Below are positions 39,114 through 48,650 of a DNA stretch of 64,000 bases, piece after piece (the stretch's first letter is position 1; every line of letters starts with the position of its first letter). A program made the position numbers and the translations under genes. The DNA is from Ralstonia pickettii DTP0602 (lineage in GTDB: Bacteria; Pseudomonadota; Gammaproteobacteria; Burkholderiales; Burkholderiaceae): assembly GCA_000471925.1 (NCBI GenBank), contig CP006667.1, positions 3,038,001 through 3,102,000 on the forward strand, in the 5' to 3' direction. Below the pieces are notes generated by a model. The model had not been told where the DNA came from. It searched no databases and worked only from the letters and a program-made list of their open reading frames with translations.

Positions 39114-39133
39114 TCGTTTTAGCAATAAAACGA
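39114..39133. promoter_or_regulatory. Candidate GlpR operator
   Basis: TCGTTTTA (39114-39121) and TAAAACGA (39126-39133) form a perfect 8-bp inverted repeat with a 4-base spacer, in the AT-rich region between the divergent glpS and glpR genes. A related TTTTCGTTT lies at 39163-39171. DeoR-family GlpR proteins bind A/T-rich repeats with a TCG core. Confidence 0.7.
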
Positions 39134-39194
39134 ACATAAAACAATAGTGCAGCGCATCATTTGTTTTCGTTTCTGTTTGAACTAGAATCCCGGC

Positions 39195-39965
39195 ATGACC
39201 CTTAATCCCCGCCAGACCGCCCTGCTCGAAGAAGTCCGCAGCCAGGGCTTTGCCTCCATCGACGAACTTGCGCGCAAGTTCGGCGTGACGCTCCAGACGG
39301 TGCGCCGCGACGTCAATTTGCTGGCCGAGACCGGCATGCTGGCGCGCTTTCACGGCGGCGTGCGGGTGGAAGGCTCCACCACCGAGAACATCGCCTACCG
39401 GCAGCGGCAGGTGCTCAACGCGGAAGGCAAAGTGCGCATTGCGCGCGCGGTGGCCGCGGCGGTGCCGGAAGGCTGTTCGCTGATCCTGAACATCGGCACC
39501 ACGGTGGAAGAGATTGCGCGCGGGCTGATGCACCATCGCGGGCTGCGCGTGATCACCAACAACCTGAACGTGGCCAACATCCTGGCCGACAACCCCGATT
39601 GCGAGGTCATCGTTGCCGGCGGCGTGCTGCGCTCGCGCGACCGCGGCATCGTGGGCGAGGCCACGCTGGAATTCATCCGGCAGTTCAAGGTGGATATCGG
39701 GCTGATCGGCATCTCGGGGATCGAGACCGACGGTACGTTGCGCGACTATGACTTCCGCGAGGTCAAGGTGGCGCGGACCATCATCGAGCATTCACGCGAA
39801 GTGTGGCTGGCGGCGGACGCCAGCAAGTTCAACCGCCAGGCGATGGTTGAGCTTGCGCATGTGTCGCAGGTCGACCGGTTCTTTACCGACGAGCCGCTGG
39901 CGGCGCCGTTCGACCAGATCCTGGCCGACAGTGGGGTGAAGTGTGTGGTGGCGGGGCGGGAGTGA
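39195..39965 (+). CDS. glpR: DeoR-family transcriptional repressor GlpR
   Basis: A 256-residue repressor. The winged helix-turn-helix is at about 5-60 (ASIDELARKFGVTLQTVRRDV), followed by the DeoR C-terminal sensor domain (about 75-235) with the motifs NIGTTVEEIA and ITNNLNVA that bind the phosphorylated effector, presumably glycerol 3-phosphate. It is divergent from glpS with 156 bases between, holding a palindromic operator, so it should repress the transporter and itself. Confidence 0.92.
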   Translation: MTLNPRQTALLEEVRSQGFASIDELARKFGVTLQTVRRDVNLLAETGMLARFHGGVRVEGSTTENIAYRQRQVLNAEGKVRIARAVAAAVPEGCSLILNIGTTVEEIARGLMHHRGLRVITNNLNVANILADNPDCEVIVAGGVLRSRDRGIVGEATLEFIRQFKVDIGLIGISGIETDGTLRDYDFREVKVARTIIEHSREVWLAADASKFNRQAMVELAHVSQVDRFFTDEPLAAPFDQILADSGVKCVVAGRE

Positions 39966-39978
39966 GCCGCACGTACGG

Positions 39979-40000
39979 CATCCCCGCGCAGGCGGGGATG
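39979..40000. terminator. Hairpin between convergent glpR and purU
   Basis: CATCCCCGC (39979-39987) pairs with GCGGGGATG (39992-40000), 9 bp with a 4-base loop. A second GC-rich palindrome (CCCGCATGCGGG) follows at about 40026. No T run, so termination efficiency is uncertain; the pair resembles repetitive extragenic palindromes. Confidence 0.5.
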
Positions 40001-40056
40001 TGGCGGCGTTGCGCACGCAGCGCTCCCCCGCATGCGGGAACGCCGGGATGAAGGAC

Positions 40057-40923
40057 TTACTTGAACACCACAGTCTTGTGGCCGTTCAGCAGGACGCGGC
40101 GTTCGGCGTGCCACTTGACCGCGCGCGCCAGCGCCACGCATTCCACGTCGCGGCCCACTGCTGTCAGTTGCTCCGGATCCATGCTGTGGTCGACGCGCTC
40201 GATTTCCTGCTCGATGATCGGACCTTCGTCCAGCTCGGCGGTAACGTAGTGCGCGGTGGCGCCGATCAGCTTCACGCCGCGATCGTGCGCCTGGTAGTAC
40301 GGCTTGGCGCCCTTGAAGCTGGGCAGGAACGAGTGATGGATATTGATCGCGCGCCCTGCCAGCTTGCGGCACAGGTTGTCGGACAGCACCTGCATGTAGC
40401 GCGCCAGCACCACCAGGTCGATCTTCTGCTCTTCCACCACCTCGAACACGCGCGCCTCCTGCGCTACCTTCTGTTCGGCCGACGCGTTCATCAGCGGCAG
40501 GTGGAAGAACGGCACGTCGTACGACGCGGCCAGCTGGTAGAAGTCGCGATGGTTCGACACGATGGCCGCGATCTCGACCGGCAGGCCGCCCACCTTGGCG
40601 CGGAACAGCAGGTCGTTCAGGCAGTGGCCGATCTTGGACACCATGATCATCACGCGCGGCTTGACCGCGGCGTCGTTCAGCTCCCACTGCATGCCGAACT
40701 GGTCGCCCACCGGCGCGAACGCGGCCTTCAGTGTGTCCAGGTCCGGGCCGCCGGCGGCGGGCATGAAGTGCACCCGCATAAAGAAACGGCCGGCGTACTC
40801 GTCACCGTACTGGTCCGAATCGACGATATTGCAGCCGTGCTGGAACAGCAGGCCCGAAACGGCGTGGACGATGCCCGGCTGGTCAGGGCACGAAAGGGTC
40901 AGGATGAATCCGGTGTTGCTCAT
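40057..40923 (-). CDS. purU: Formyltetrahydrofolate deformylase
   Basis: Hydrolyses 10-formyl-THF to formate and THF, balancing one-carbon pools and feeding formate to PurT. The 288-residue protein has an N-terminal ACT domain (about 5-85, with PDQPGIVHAVSGLL) and a formyltransferase-like catalytic domain with NIHHSFLPSF and the HYVTAELDEGPII motif including the catalytic Asp. Length and motifs are standard. It converges with glpR. Confidence 0.96.
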   Translation of the reverse strand: MSNTGFILTLSCPDQPGIVHAVSGLLFQHGCNIVDSDQYGDEYAGRFFMRVHFMPAAGGPDLDTLKAAFAPVGDQFGMQWELNDAAVKPRVMIMVSKIGHCLNDLLFRAKVGGLPVEIAAIVSNHRDFYQLAASYDVPFFHLPLMNASAEQKVAQEARVFEVVEEQKIDLVVLARYMQVLSDNLCRKLAGRAINIHHSFLPSFKGAKPYYQAHDRGVKLIGATAHYVTAELDEGPIIEQEIERVDHSMDPEQLTAVGRDVECVALARAVKWHAERRVLLNGHKTVVFK

Positions 40924-41010
40924 GATGTGTTGTTCTGTCGGAGGGGCGCGGCGCGGGGCCGGGAAACTCAGGTCAGCGTGGTCCGCGGGGAAGAAAACCG
41001 CGGCACCGCC

Positions 41011-41907
41011 TCAGGCGCGACGATCATCGCTGCCGAGCCAGCCGCGCCGGCGAAGGGCATCCAGCGTCACCAGTGTCGCATCGACCGTCATGGCGCCGCT
41101 CGCCATGATAGCAAGCAATGCGGGCAGGCCGACGCGCCTGTGTTCGCTAACCTCCCCATCCTGGTTGCGCGGGGTGAAGGCGGGCGGCAGCAGCAGATCA
41201 TAGACGTAGACCTGTTCCCACTGCACGCCTTCGGGCAGGTCGCGCAGGACCTCGATCATGCCGTGCGCCTGCGCGCCCTGCGCCAGCGCGGGCGGGATGC
41301 CGGATTCTTCCTCGCACTCGCGCACCAGAGTCGCCAACGGATCGCTGCCGTGCGGCATGCCACCGGCGACCAAGTTGTCCCACATGCCGGGGTCGACCGC
41401 CTTGGCGGGGCTGCGCCGCGAGATCCACAGCGCGGGGCCGCCGTCGACCTCACCATCAACGATGCCGTTCATGTGCGAGGCGAAGGTCAGCAGCCCGAGA
41501 AAGCGCGCCACCGCTCGCTCCACCACGGCCACCGCGGGCGCGTCCAGCGCCGGGGTGACCGCGAACAGTTCATGGCGCCAGCCGCGCACATGCCCTGCAT
41601 CGGCAAGTCGGTGCGCCAGCGCTTCCAGCGCGGCGCTGCGCACGTCGAAATCATTGCGCCCAGGCAGCAGCTCCGCGGCAGCAGCGTCGTCTTCAGGTCC
41701 GAGGATGCAGCCCATGCCGCGCAGGATGCCGGCATGCGCACGCGGCAGCCAGCCGACCTGCTGTCCGGCCACCATCAGGCGCAGCTTGCTGGCGGCATCG
41801 AAGCAGCTTCGCGCCGCCAGCGACGCGGCGATCCGCACGGCGTGGCTGGCATCGGCACCATCGCCGGCGAGGTCCCCAGGCTGCATCGAAGTCATTTTGG
41901 CCATCAC
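41011..41907 (-). CDS. DUF4743/Nudix hydrolase
   Basis: A 298-residue two-domain protein. The N-terminal DUF4743 part (about 25-145) includes [15 protein letters not shown]; the C-terminal Nudix domain has the box [20 protein letters not shown] then SG, with the metal-binding Glu residues in place. Related proteins in yeast and plants are linked to thiamine pyrophosphokinase or damaged-thiamine diphosphate hydrolysis, so a nucleotide or oxidised thiamine diphosphate substrate is plausible. Several in-frame ATGs lie close together at 41907-41886. It is divergent from glpK with 53 bases between. Confidence 0.85.
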   Translation of the reverse strand: MMAKMTSMQPGDLAGDGADASHAVRIAASLAARSCFDAASKLRLMVAGQQVGWLPRAHAGILRGMGCILGPEDDAAAAELLPGRNDFDVRSAALEALAHRLADAGHVRGWRHELFAVTPALDAPAVAVVERAVARFLGLLTFASHMNGIVDGEVDGGPALWISRRSPAKAVDPGMWDNLVAGGMPHGSDPLATLVRECEEESGIPPALAQGAQAHGMIEVLRDLPEGVQWEQVYVYDLLLPPAFTPRNQDGEVSEHRRVGLPALLAIMASGAMTVDATLVTLDALRRRGWLGSDDRRA

Positions 41908-41960
41908 GAATCCAGGCGCCGGCTGGGCCGGCGCGCCTTGTCATTTTCAGGATTGAACGC

Positions 41961-43532
41961 ATGAACCAGCAAGCAGCGCAGGCGCAGCGCCCCGCCCCGC
42001 CCCAGTCCGCCGAGTCGCAGTACGTGCTGGCGCTCGACCAGGGCACCAGCAGCTCGCGGGCCATCCTGTTCGACCATGAGGGCAACGTGGTGCGGCTGGC
42101 GCAGCGCGAGTTCCGCCAATATTACCCACATCCCGGCCACGTCGAGCACGACCCCTACGAAATCTGGCAGTCGCAGCTGGCGGTGGCGCACGCGGTGCTG
42201 TCCGATGCCGGCATCTCGGCCTCGCAGGTGCGCGCCATCGGCATCACCAACCAGCGCGAGACCACCGTGCTGTGGGACCGCAAGACCGGCGAGCCGGTCG
42301 GGCGCGCGCTGGTCTGGCAGGACCGCCGCACCGCGCCGATGTGCGAGGCGCTGCAGGCCGCCGGCCACGGCGAGCTGTTCCGCGAAAAGACCGGCCTGAT
42401 CATCGACGCCTACTTCTCCGGCACCAAGCTGCGCTGGATGCTCGACAACATCGAGGGCGCGCGCGAGCGCGCCCAGCGCGGCGAGCTGGCCTTCGGCACC
42501 GTCGACACCTGGCTGATCTGGCAACTGACCGACGGTGCGCGCCATGTCACCGACGCCTCCAACGCCTCGCGCACGATGCTGTTCAACATCCACACGTTCG
42601 CGTGGGACGACGCGCTGCTGGCGCTGCTCGACATCCCGCACGCGCTGCTGCCCGAGGTGGTGCCGTCCAGCGGCGAGGTGGCGCGGACCTCGGCGCGCCT
42701 GTTCGGCGTGGAGATCCCGATTGCCGGCATCGCCGGCGACCAGCAGGCCGCGACCTTCGGCCAGGCCTGCCTGTCGCCCGGCATGGCCAAGAACACCTAT
42801 GGCACCGGCTGCTTCCTGCTGATGAATACCGGGTCGCAGCCAGTGACTTCGCACAACCGGCTGCTGACCACCATCGGCTGGCAGTTCGGCGGCCAGACCC
42901 AGTATTGCCTGGAAGGCGGCGTGTTCATGGGCGGCGCCACCATCCAGTGGCTGCGCGACGGACTCAAGATCATCAACAGTGCGCCCGAGGTCGAGCCGCT
43001 GGCGCGCCAGTGCGACGACACCGGCGGCGTGGTGCTGGTACCCGCCTTTGCCGGCCTGGGCGCGCCGCACTGGGACGCCTTTGCGCGCGGCACGCTGGTC
43101 GGCATGACGCGCGGCACGGGCCGGCCGCAGATCGCGCGCGCGGCGCTGGAGTCGATCGCGCTGCAGAGCGTGGACGTGCTCGAGGCCATGCAGAAGGACG
43201 CCGGCATCTCGCTGGCAGAGCTGCGCGTGGACGGCGGCGCCTCGCGCAGCGATCTGCTGATGCAGATGCAGGCGGACCTGCTCGGCACCCCGGTGGTACG
43301 CCCGCGCGTGACCGAGACCACCGCGCTGGGCGCCGCCTACCTGGCCGGCCTGGCCACCGACTACTGGAGCGACCCGTCGCAGATCGCGCAGCAATGGCAG
43401 GTGGAACAGCGCTTCGAGCCGCACCTGTCGGCCGACGAGCGCGGCCACCGGCTTGCGCGCTGGCATCGCGCCGTGGACCGCTCGCGCGACTGGGCACGCG
43501 AGGACGAGGCCGAGCGCGGCGGCCACGGCTGA
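41961..43532 (+). CDS. glpK: Glycerol kinase
   Basis: FGGY-family kinase that phosphorylates glycerol to glycerol 3-phosphate in the cytoplasm. The 523-residue protein has the N-terminal ATPase motif [14 protein letters not shown], the glycerol-contact region TNQRETT, and the C-terminal signature [15 protein letters not shown] with catalytic Asp earlier in the FGGY fold. An extra 25-residue Pro/Gln/Ala tail precedes the core. glpD follows after 63 bases, and the transporter operon lies 3 kb away, so this is a complete glycerol-use cluster. Confidence 0.97.
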   Translation: MNQQAAQAQRPAPPQSAESQYVLALDQGTSSSRAILFDHEGNVVRLAQREFRQYYPHPGHVEHDPYEIWQSQLAVAHAVLSDAGISASQVRAIGITNQRETTVLWDRKTGEPVGRALVWQDRRTAPMCEALQAAGHGELFREKTGLIIDAYFSGTKLRWMLDNIEGARERAQRGELAFGTVDTWLIWQLTDGARHVTDASNASRTMLFNIHTFAWDDALLALLDIPHALLPEVVPSSGEVARTSARLFGVEIPIAGIAGDQQAATFGQACLSPGMAKNTYGTGCFLLMNTGSQPVTSHNRLLTTIGWQFGGQTQYCLEGGVFMGGATIQWLRDGLKIINSAPEVEPLARQCDDTGGVVLVPAFAGLGAPHWDAFARGTLVGMTRGTGRPQIARAALESIALQSVDVLEAMQKDAGISLAELRVDGGASRSDLLMQMQADLLGTPVVRPRVTETTALGAAYLAGLATDYWSDPSQIAQQWQVEQRFEPHLSADERGHRLARWHRAVDRSRDWAREDEAERGGHG

Positions 43533-43595
43533 CGGCCGCCTTTTCCCTTTTTCGCTACAACGCCAGCCAACCAGCACACACCCCCGATAAGCGTC

Positions 43596-45200
43596 ATGCA
43601 AAGAATCACCACACCGATCGAGCCCCCCAAGCGCGCCGCCCTGCTCGCCACCCTGGAGCGCGAGCCGCGCTGGGACGTGATCGTCATCGGCGGCGGCGCC
43701 ACCGGCCTCGGCACCGCGGTCGACGCCGCCTCGCGCGGCTACCGCACGCTGCTGGTCGAAGCCGCCGATTTTGCCAAAGGCACCTCGAGCAAGGCCACCA
43801 AGCTGGTCCATGGCGGCGTGCGCTACCTGGCCCAGGGCAATATCAGCCTGGTGCGCGAGGCACTGCACGAGCGCGGCCTGCTGGCGCGCAACGCCCCGCA
43901 CCTGGTGTGGCCGCTGGGTTTCGTGGTACCGGCGTACCAGATGTTCGACCAGCCCTTCTACGGCATCGGCCTGAAGGTCTACGACATGCTGGCCGGCAAC
44001 CTCAACCTGGCCGGCAGCCGCTGGCTGAACCACCGCGAGGTGCTGGCCGCGGCGCCCAACCTGGCCGAGCATGTCAGCGGACGTCCGCTGCGCGGCGGCA
44101 ACCTGTACTTCGATGGCCAGTTCGACGATGCGCGGCTGGCGGTGGCGCTGATGCGCACGCTGTTCGACGTCGGCGGCACCGCGGTCAACTATATGCGCGT
44201 GACCGGACTGAGCCAGCAAGGCGGCGTGATCAGCGGCGTCACGGTGCAGGACGTGCTGGGCGACGCCACCTTCCGGCTGCGCGCGGACTGCGTGATCAAT
44301 GCCACCGGGGTCTGGGTCGACGCCATCCGCCAGATGGAAGACGGCCACGCGCGCACCATGGTCGCGCCCAGCCAGGGCGTGCACCTGACGCTGCCGCGCA
44401 GCTTCAATCCCGGAGGGCGCGCCATCCTGATCCCCAAGACCGACGACGGGCGCGTGCTGTTCGTGGTGCCGTGGAACGGCCACACCATCGTCGGCACCAC
44501 CGACACGCCGCGCCGCGACCTGCCGCTGGAACCGGACGCCGGCGCTGACGATGTCGATTTCATCCTGGAGACCGCATCGCGCTACCTGGCCAAGGATCCC
44601 ACGCGCGCCGACGTCACCAGCGTCTGGGCCGGGCTGCGGCCGCTGGTCAAAGCCACCGGCGAGGCGTCGACCGCATCGCTGTCGCGCGAGCATACGATCC
44701 TGGTGTCCAAGGCCGGTCTGATCACCGTCACCGGCGGCAAGTGGACCACCTACCGCAAGATGGCCGAGGACGTGATCGAAACCGCGATCCAGCGCCAGAT
44801 GGTGCGCGCCGCGCCCTGCGTGACCGCCGAACTGCCCCTGCACGGCGCCGCGGGCCTGCCGTCGGACCTGCCGCCGCCGGACTCGGTATCGCCGGACCGC
44901 TACTACGGCAACGAGCTGGAAACGCTGCGCGCCCTGCCCGGCTACGACCGGATGCTGGCGCCCGCGTCCGGGCTGACCGAGGCCCATGTGCGCTTCGCCG
45001 CCCGGCACGAGCTGGCCCGGCGCGTCGAGGACGTGCTGGCGCGCCGCAACCGCGTGCTGTTCCTGGACGCACGCGCCGCCGTGGCAGCCGCGCCGGCCGT
45101 GGCCGCGATCCTGGCCGAGGAACTCGGCGAGAACGAAGCCTGGCAGGCGCGCGAGATCGAAAGCTTCCGCGCACTTGCCGCCGGCTACATGCTGGGCTGA
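43596..45200 (+). CDS. glpD: Aerobic glycerol-3-phosphate dehydrogenase
   Basis: FAD-dependent, membrane-associated enzyme oxidising glycerol 3-phosphate to dihydroxyacetone phosphate with electrons to ubiquinone. The 534-residue protein has the FAD motif DVIVIGGGATGLGTAVDAA at about 29-47, the KLVHGGVRYLAQG region and the conserved WAGLRPLV and GGKWTTYRKMA motifs. Length and order of motifs match GlpD. It probably shares a transcript with glpK. Confidence 0.96.
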   Translation: MQRITTPIEPPKRAALLATLEREPRWDVIVIGGGATGLGTAVDAASRGYRTLLVEAADFAKGTSSKATKLVHGGVRYLAQGNISLVREALHERGLLARNAPHLVWPLGFVVPAYQMFDQPFYGIGLKVYDMLAGNLNLAGSRWLNHREVLAAAPNLAEHVSGRPLRGGNLYFDGQFDDARLAVALMRTLFDVGGTAVNYMRVTGLSQQGGVISGVTVQDVLGDATFRLRADCVINATGVWVDAIRQMEDGHARTMVAPSQGVHLTLPRSFNPGGRAILIPKTDDGRVLFVVPWNGHTIVGTTDTPRRDLPLEPDAGADDVDFILETASRYLAKDPTRADVTSVWAGLRPLVKATGEASTASLSREHTILVSKAGLITVTGGKWTTYRKMAEDVIETAIQRQMVRAAPCVTAELPLHGAAGLPSDLPPPDSVSPDRYYGNELETLRALPGYDRMLAPASGLTEAHVRFAARHELARRVEDVLARRNRVLFLDARAAVAAAPAVAAILAEELGENEAWQAREIESFRALAAGYMLG

Positions 45201-45278
45201 GCGGGCCGCCGGCGGAACTGCCGCCGCCGGCACCCGTCTGACCTGCCCGGCACGCAACCCCTCCGCAAAGGCAACCCG

Positions 45279-45656
45279 ATGACGAACCGCCCGCCCCTGA
45301 TCCTCGCTCGCACCCTCGCACTGCTGGCAACTGTTGGCGCCTGTGCCACCGCCCATGCCGCGCGCGCCCCCGGCATCGACGGGGTGCGTTTCCAGGAGGT
45401 GCGCACCGTGCACTACCAGTGCGACGGCGGCAAGACACTGTCGGTGCGCTACTTCAACAGCGCCGACAACCAGGCGGCCGTATTCCGCCTTGACGGCAAG
45501 CCGGTGCTGGCGGTCACCACCGTGTCGGCGTCCGGCGCGCGCTATGTCGGCGGGCGCTACGAGTGGTGGACCAAGGGCGAGGAAGGCACGCTGCGCGACC
45601 TGATGCAGGGCGAGAATGCCACGCCCGCGCTGGGCGGCTGCCACGCCAAACCCTAG
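45279..45656 (+). CDS. MliC-like C-type lysozyme inhibitor
   Basis: A 125-residue exported protein with a Sec signal (LALLATVGACATAHA). The mature domain fits the MliC/PliC family: VHYQCDGGKTLSVRYFNSADN near the start, the YEWWTKGEEGTL motif and a second Cys in GGCHAKP, giving one disulphide. The Cys in VGAC might also be a lipobox, so either periplasmic or lipid-anchored. Such proteins protect against host or phage lysozyme. It lies downstream of glpD. Confidence 0.8.
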   Translation: MTNRPPLILARTLALLATVGACATAHAARAPGIDGVRFQEVRTVHYQCDGGKTLSVRYFNSADNQAAVFRLDGKPVLAVTTVSASGARYVGGRYEWWTKGEEGTLRDLMQGENATPALGGCHAKP

Positions 45657-45739
45657 CGGCCGGCGCTGTCGCACTGCATCCTCTTTTGATGCAGCGGCGT
45701 TCCGGGCGATAATGCGGGGATTGAATCAGGGAGAACACC

Positions 45740-46120
45740 ATGGACGAGATTGAAGATCTGTCCGATCTGCCGATGCCCCGCTTTATCTGGGGCTTCGCCG
45801 TTATCGCAGGCAAAGGCGGCGAGGTCATGCACGACGAGTTCGAGTATCTGACCCACACCCGCAGCCCGCGCTTCACCTGCCGGGTAGTCGAGCTTGAAGA
45901 CATGCCGGCGGAAAGCGAGGAAGACGCCATCGACGGCCGCATCGTCCACGACGACGACCCGAGCCGGATGTTCTATATCACCGACGCCGGCATGGCGCTG
46001 GTCAACTTCCACCTGTTCGACAAGATGCCGGACAAGCAGAAGTTCAAGCGCATCTGCGACGAGGCCATCGCCAACTGGATGCTGCGTCGCGAATTCCTCG
46101 ACGACGAAGAAGAGGACTGA
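45740..46120 (+). CDS. Conserved hypothetical protein, acidic
   Basis: A 126-residue acidic protein without membrane segments. Motifs such as PRFIWGFAVIAGKGGEVMHDE and an end LDDEEED are visible, but I recognise no domain. A GGGAGAA ribosome site precedes the ATG. It has no obvious operon partner. Confidence 0.65.
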   Translation: MDEIEDLSDLPMPRFIWGFAVIAGKGGEVMHDEFEYLTHTRSPRFTCRVVELEDMPAESEEDAIDGRIVHDDDPSRMFYITDAGMALVNFHLFDKMPDKQKFKRICDEAIANWMLRREFLDDEEED

Positions 46121-46167
46121 CGCTGCGGGGGCACGGGCAGGCGGCGGCCTAGGCTGCCGCCCGGTAA

Positions 46168-46455
46168 TCAGCCCTCGCCCTGCTCCGGCGGCAGCGCGCC
46201 GCCCAGCAGTTCATTGAGCAGCCCGGTCATGCCGCCCGGGTGCTCGGCGGCAAGCGCCTGCAGGCGCTTCGCCAGCGCGCCGTCCAGCTTGCACGCAAAG
46301 GGCACCAGGCCCTGCTCCTGATCCAGCCGGCGCTGCTCGCGCCGGTCCGGGCGCGCGGCGGCGCCACCGGGGATACCGCCCCGGCCCGCCCCAGCCTGCT
46401 TCAGGCTGTTGGCGATCTTCAGGCCCTTGTTTTTTTCCAGGTCCGTTTTCTTCAC
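46168..46455 (-). CDS. Hypothetical protein (GTG start)
   Basis: A 95-residue protein from a GTG at 46455 (KKTDLEKNKGLKIANSLKQ). The frame is open further upstream to 46518, but that part looks non-coding. A Gly/Ala linker is followed by a charged helix pair (DRREQRRLDQEQGLVPF; LAKRLQALAAEHPGG) and a helical end LTGLLNELLGG. Such small Lys/Arg proteins are common in Burkholderiales; function unknown. Confidence 0.55.
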   Translation of the reverse strand: MKKTDLEKNKGLKIANSLKQAGAGRGGIPGGAAARPDRREQRRLDQEQGLVPFACKLDGALAKRLQALAAEHPGGMTGLLNELLGGALPPEQGEG

Positions 46456-46548
46456 GGCGTCATCCGAAAGTCTGTCGAGGCCGGTATTGTACGCACCCCC
46501 GGCACACACCGGCGCCAAAGCACCAGGCCATCGGCGCCATGGCCGGTC

Positions 46549-46773
46549 CTAGTCGTTGCACACCTCGATTAGTTCGGCGGCCACCCGCTGGATTTCCGCA
46601 TATATGGAAATGGCGTCCATCGGCCCGGTGCAGCCCACGGCCGTGGCCTGGCTGGCGTCCGCGCCGGGAGGCAGGAACACGAATGCCATGCCGGGCTGCC
46701 AGCCGGGATGCTTGCGCAGGCTGTCATTGAGGATGTCGAGATACTGCGCGCGCGTGAAGACGTGCTTTGCCAT
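46549..46773 (-). CDS. Hypothetical protein, 74 residues
   Basis: Starts at the ATG 46773 with GGAGGT at seven bases. The sequence AKHVFTRAQYLDILNDSLR is helical, the middle has GWQPGMAFVFLPPG and a single Cys near the end. No family recognised. Confidence 0.6.
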   Translation of the reverse strand: MAKHVFTRAQYLDILNDSLRKHPGWQPGMAFVFLPPGADASQATAVGCTGPMDAISIYAEIQRVAAELIEVCND

Positions 46774-46885
46774 TGCTACCTCCGGAGCCACTGCCGATGC
46801 GCCGTGCGGGCGCGGGAGTCATGGCGGGGATCGTAGCATGGCAGTACCGGCCGGCGTCACCTTGCGGCGCCGGCCGGCGGGCGGA

Positions 46886-47302
46886 TCAGCACTCGCCCTT
46901 CTTGGCGTGGCCAGGTGGGCAGTGGTAGCCCTTGTCCTTGTGGCCTTTATCCTTGTGGTCCTTGTACCCGCCCTGGTCCCAGCGGCCAGGCACCAGCACC
47001 CAGCCGTCGCGCGACTGGATCCACCGCGGCGACTCATAGACATAGCCGGGGCGCTCGCGATCCCAGCGGCCCTTCTTCCAGGCGTGCTTGTGGTGGTGGT
47101 CGTCCCAGTCCCAGTAGCCGGGCATCCACACATAGCCAGGGCGCGGCGCGGGCACGACCTCGTACATCGGGGCCGGCGGTGGCACGCCGATGGCAATATT
47201 GACCGACACCTGGGCCATCGACGTGGCACTGAACGTCAGGCCCGAGCCCAGCACGGCTGCTACCAGGATGGCCCTGGCGGGCCGGAGCACGCGATGTGTC
47301 AT
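46886..47302 (-). CDS. Exported YXWGXW-repeat protein
   Basis: A 138-residue exported protein (signal AILVAAVLGSGLTFSATSMA, cleavage after AMA/SMA near 30). The mature part has the repeats YVWMPGYWDWDDHHH, YVYESPRWIQ and WVLVPGRWDQGG typical of the YXWGXW family, with a His-rich and Lys-rich tail (DHKDKGHKDKGYHC). The His and Cys could bind metal. Periplasmic or surface function unknown. Confidence 0.8.
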   Translation of the reverse strand: MTHRVLRPARAILVAAVLGSGLTFSATSMAQVSVNIAIGVPPPAPMYEVVPAPRPGYVWMPGYWDWDDHHHKHAWKKGRWDRERPGYVYESPRWIQSRDGWVLVPGRWDQGGYKDHKDKGHKDKGYHCPPGHAKKGEC

Positions 47303-47428
47303 GGAAGCCCTTTCTTGTGGAGGAACATGCGCACAGTCTAGCGCGCACGCCTTGGCGCGCAATGTAAGAAAGGGTTTCCGATTATCACAACGACGCCGGC
47401 GCGCAACAGTGTCTCGCGCGCCGGCGGA

Positions 47429-47632
47429 CTAGTGATCTTCAGCCATCGCCTTGAGTTGGGCCTCGCCCGCGACGCGCGCGGCGTCAGCCGTGGTAAAGGT
47501 GTCATCCGAGACGATGGCGCGGCGAATCTGCTGCGCGCCGAAGTCAACCAGCGCGATGATCCACACATAGCGCCCCGCCTGGGGTGCGGTCTGCACGAAA
47601 GCTTTCAGGTTGGGCCGGGATTCACTTGCCAT
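47429..47632 (-). CDS. Small hypothetical protein
   Basis: A 67-residue protein from the ATG 47632. A beta-rich start (YVWIIALVDFGAQQI) and a C-terminal helix (ADAARVAGEAQLKAM) are predicted by eye. Ribosome site AAGGAGA lies nearby. No family recognised. Confidence 0.6.
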   Translation of the reverse strand: MASESRPNLKAFVQTAPQAGRYVWIIALVDFGAQQIRRAIVSDDTFTTADAARVAGEAQLKAMAEDH

Positions 47633-47725
47633 GATCCATCTCCTTGCTTGAGGACCAGCTTGGGACGAGCCTGAGACATGCCGCAGCACAGCTGTGCTGG
47701 GAACTCTAGCACATGGCCCGCGCAC

Positions 47726-48130
47726 TTACCGGGCACCGGCCTCGTTGCCGTAGGCACGCAATTCGCGCGCCCGCGCCGCCGTCATCCGGGCCATGCAAGA
47801 CGCGCCCGCCACCCGCGCCGCCGTGCCGCCGGCCGGATCCGCCACATAGGCGCAATTGGCATCGCGGAACTGCAGCCACTCGCGCTGCGCCACCCGCAGC
47901 AAACCCGTGCGCGGCGCCACCAGCCGGCGTAGCAAGCCCTGGTAGGCGGTATTCAGCGCAATGTCCTGTTGCCGCAGTTCGGCCGAGGTACAGCCGAGCA
48001 TGTCGGCCGTCGACCCGGCCTTGGCCATGCAGCGCTCGTATTCCGCGCTCAGGCCATTGCTTTCCGTGGCGCTGGCTGGCGTGGACGCCGCAGTGAGGGT
48101 GAAGATGGCAAGGCAGGCGATGGCGCGCAT
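47726..48130 (-). CDS. LprI-family lysozyme-inhibitor-like exported protein
   Basis: A 134-residue protein with a signal peptide (IACLAIFTLTAASTPASA). The mature domain is the DUF1311/LprI type: Cys pair ERCMAKAG and LGCTSAELRQQDIALNTAYQ, LLRVAQREWLQFRDANC and a last CMARMT. Four Cys should form two disulphides. In Mycobacterium LprI inhibits lysozyme; a similar role is possible here. A second, unrelated lysozyme inhibitor family is encoded at 45279-45656. Confidence 0.8.
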   Translation of the reverse strand: MRAIACLAIFTLTAASTPASATESNGLSAEYERCMAKAGSTADMLGCTSAELRQQDIALNTAYQGLLRRLVAPRTGLLRVAQREWLQFRDANCAYVADPAGGTAARVAGASCMARMTAARARELRAYGNEAGAR

Positions 48131-48188
48131 ATGGGTTCTCCCTTTCCTTGGTGGCGTGACGCAACGTGGCGGAGGCGTCCGGTACCGC

Positions 48189-48650
48189 TCAGGCCAGCCA
48201 GCGTCCCAGCGTGGCTACCGCGATATTGACCAGCCCGAGTACCAGGTTGGTCCCCACAGCCTGCCGGATCCGGTTCAGGGCGGCACCGGCGGCCGGCCAG
48301 TCCTGCGCATCCACGGCCCGGCTCAGCACGCGGTACGGACCAAACCAGACATAGCAGAAAACCACCGCCATGACGATGCCGATGCCCGCCATCAGATGCC
48401 AGTTGCGTGGGGCACCGGCCATGCCCACGGCGACCATCATCGCCACGCCACTCAGCACGATGACGATCACCGCGGCCCAGACCCAGGGGAAGAAGCGGCC
48501 GAACACGCCGCGCCACAGCCGCAGCCGCGCCGGCGGCTCCAGCACGCTGCCGGCCACCGGCCGCAGGCACAGGTAGGCGAAGAACATGCCGCCCACCCAG
48601 ATGGTGACGCTGGCAACGTGCAGGAAGCGGAGCAAGGGGTCGGCGATCAT
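48189..48650 (-). CDS. CopD-like integral membrane protein
   Basis: A 153-residue membrane protein from ATG 48650. Four helices: LRFLHVASVTIWVGGMFFA, VWAAVIVIVLSGVAM, MAGIGIVMAVVFCYVW and VLGLVNIAVATLG. The LH-x4-IW-x-GG pattern with an early His is the CopD/DUF2269-type signature. Possible copper or haem binding through the His; partner genes (copC) are absent. Confidence 0.75.
   Translation of the reverse strand: MIADPLLRFLHVASVTIWVGGMFFAYLCLRPVAGSVLEPPARLRLWRGVFGRFFPWVWAAVIVIVLSGVAMMVAVGMAGAPRNWHLMAGIGIVMAVVFCYVWFGPYRVLSRAVDAQDWPAAGAALNRIRQAVGTNLVLGLVNIAVATLGRWLA

Noticed and set aside
41904..45674. Minus-strand open frame of 1256 codons opposite glpK and glpD
   Set aside because: Antisense of two well-identified genes; composition (Gln/His/Arg/Ala) is typical of GC-rich mirror frames.
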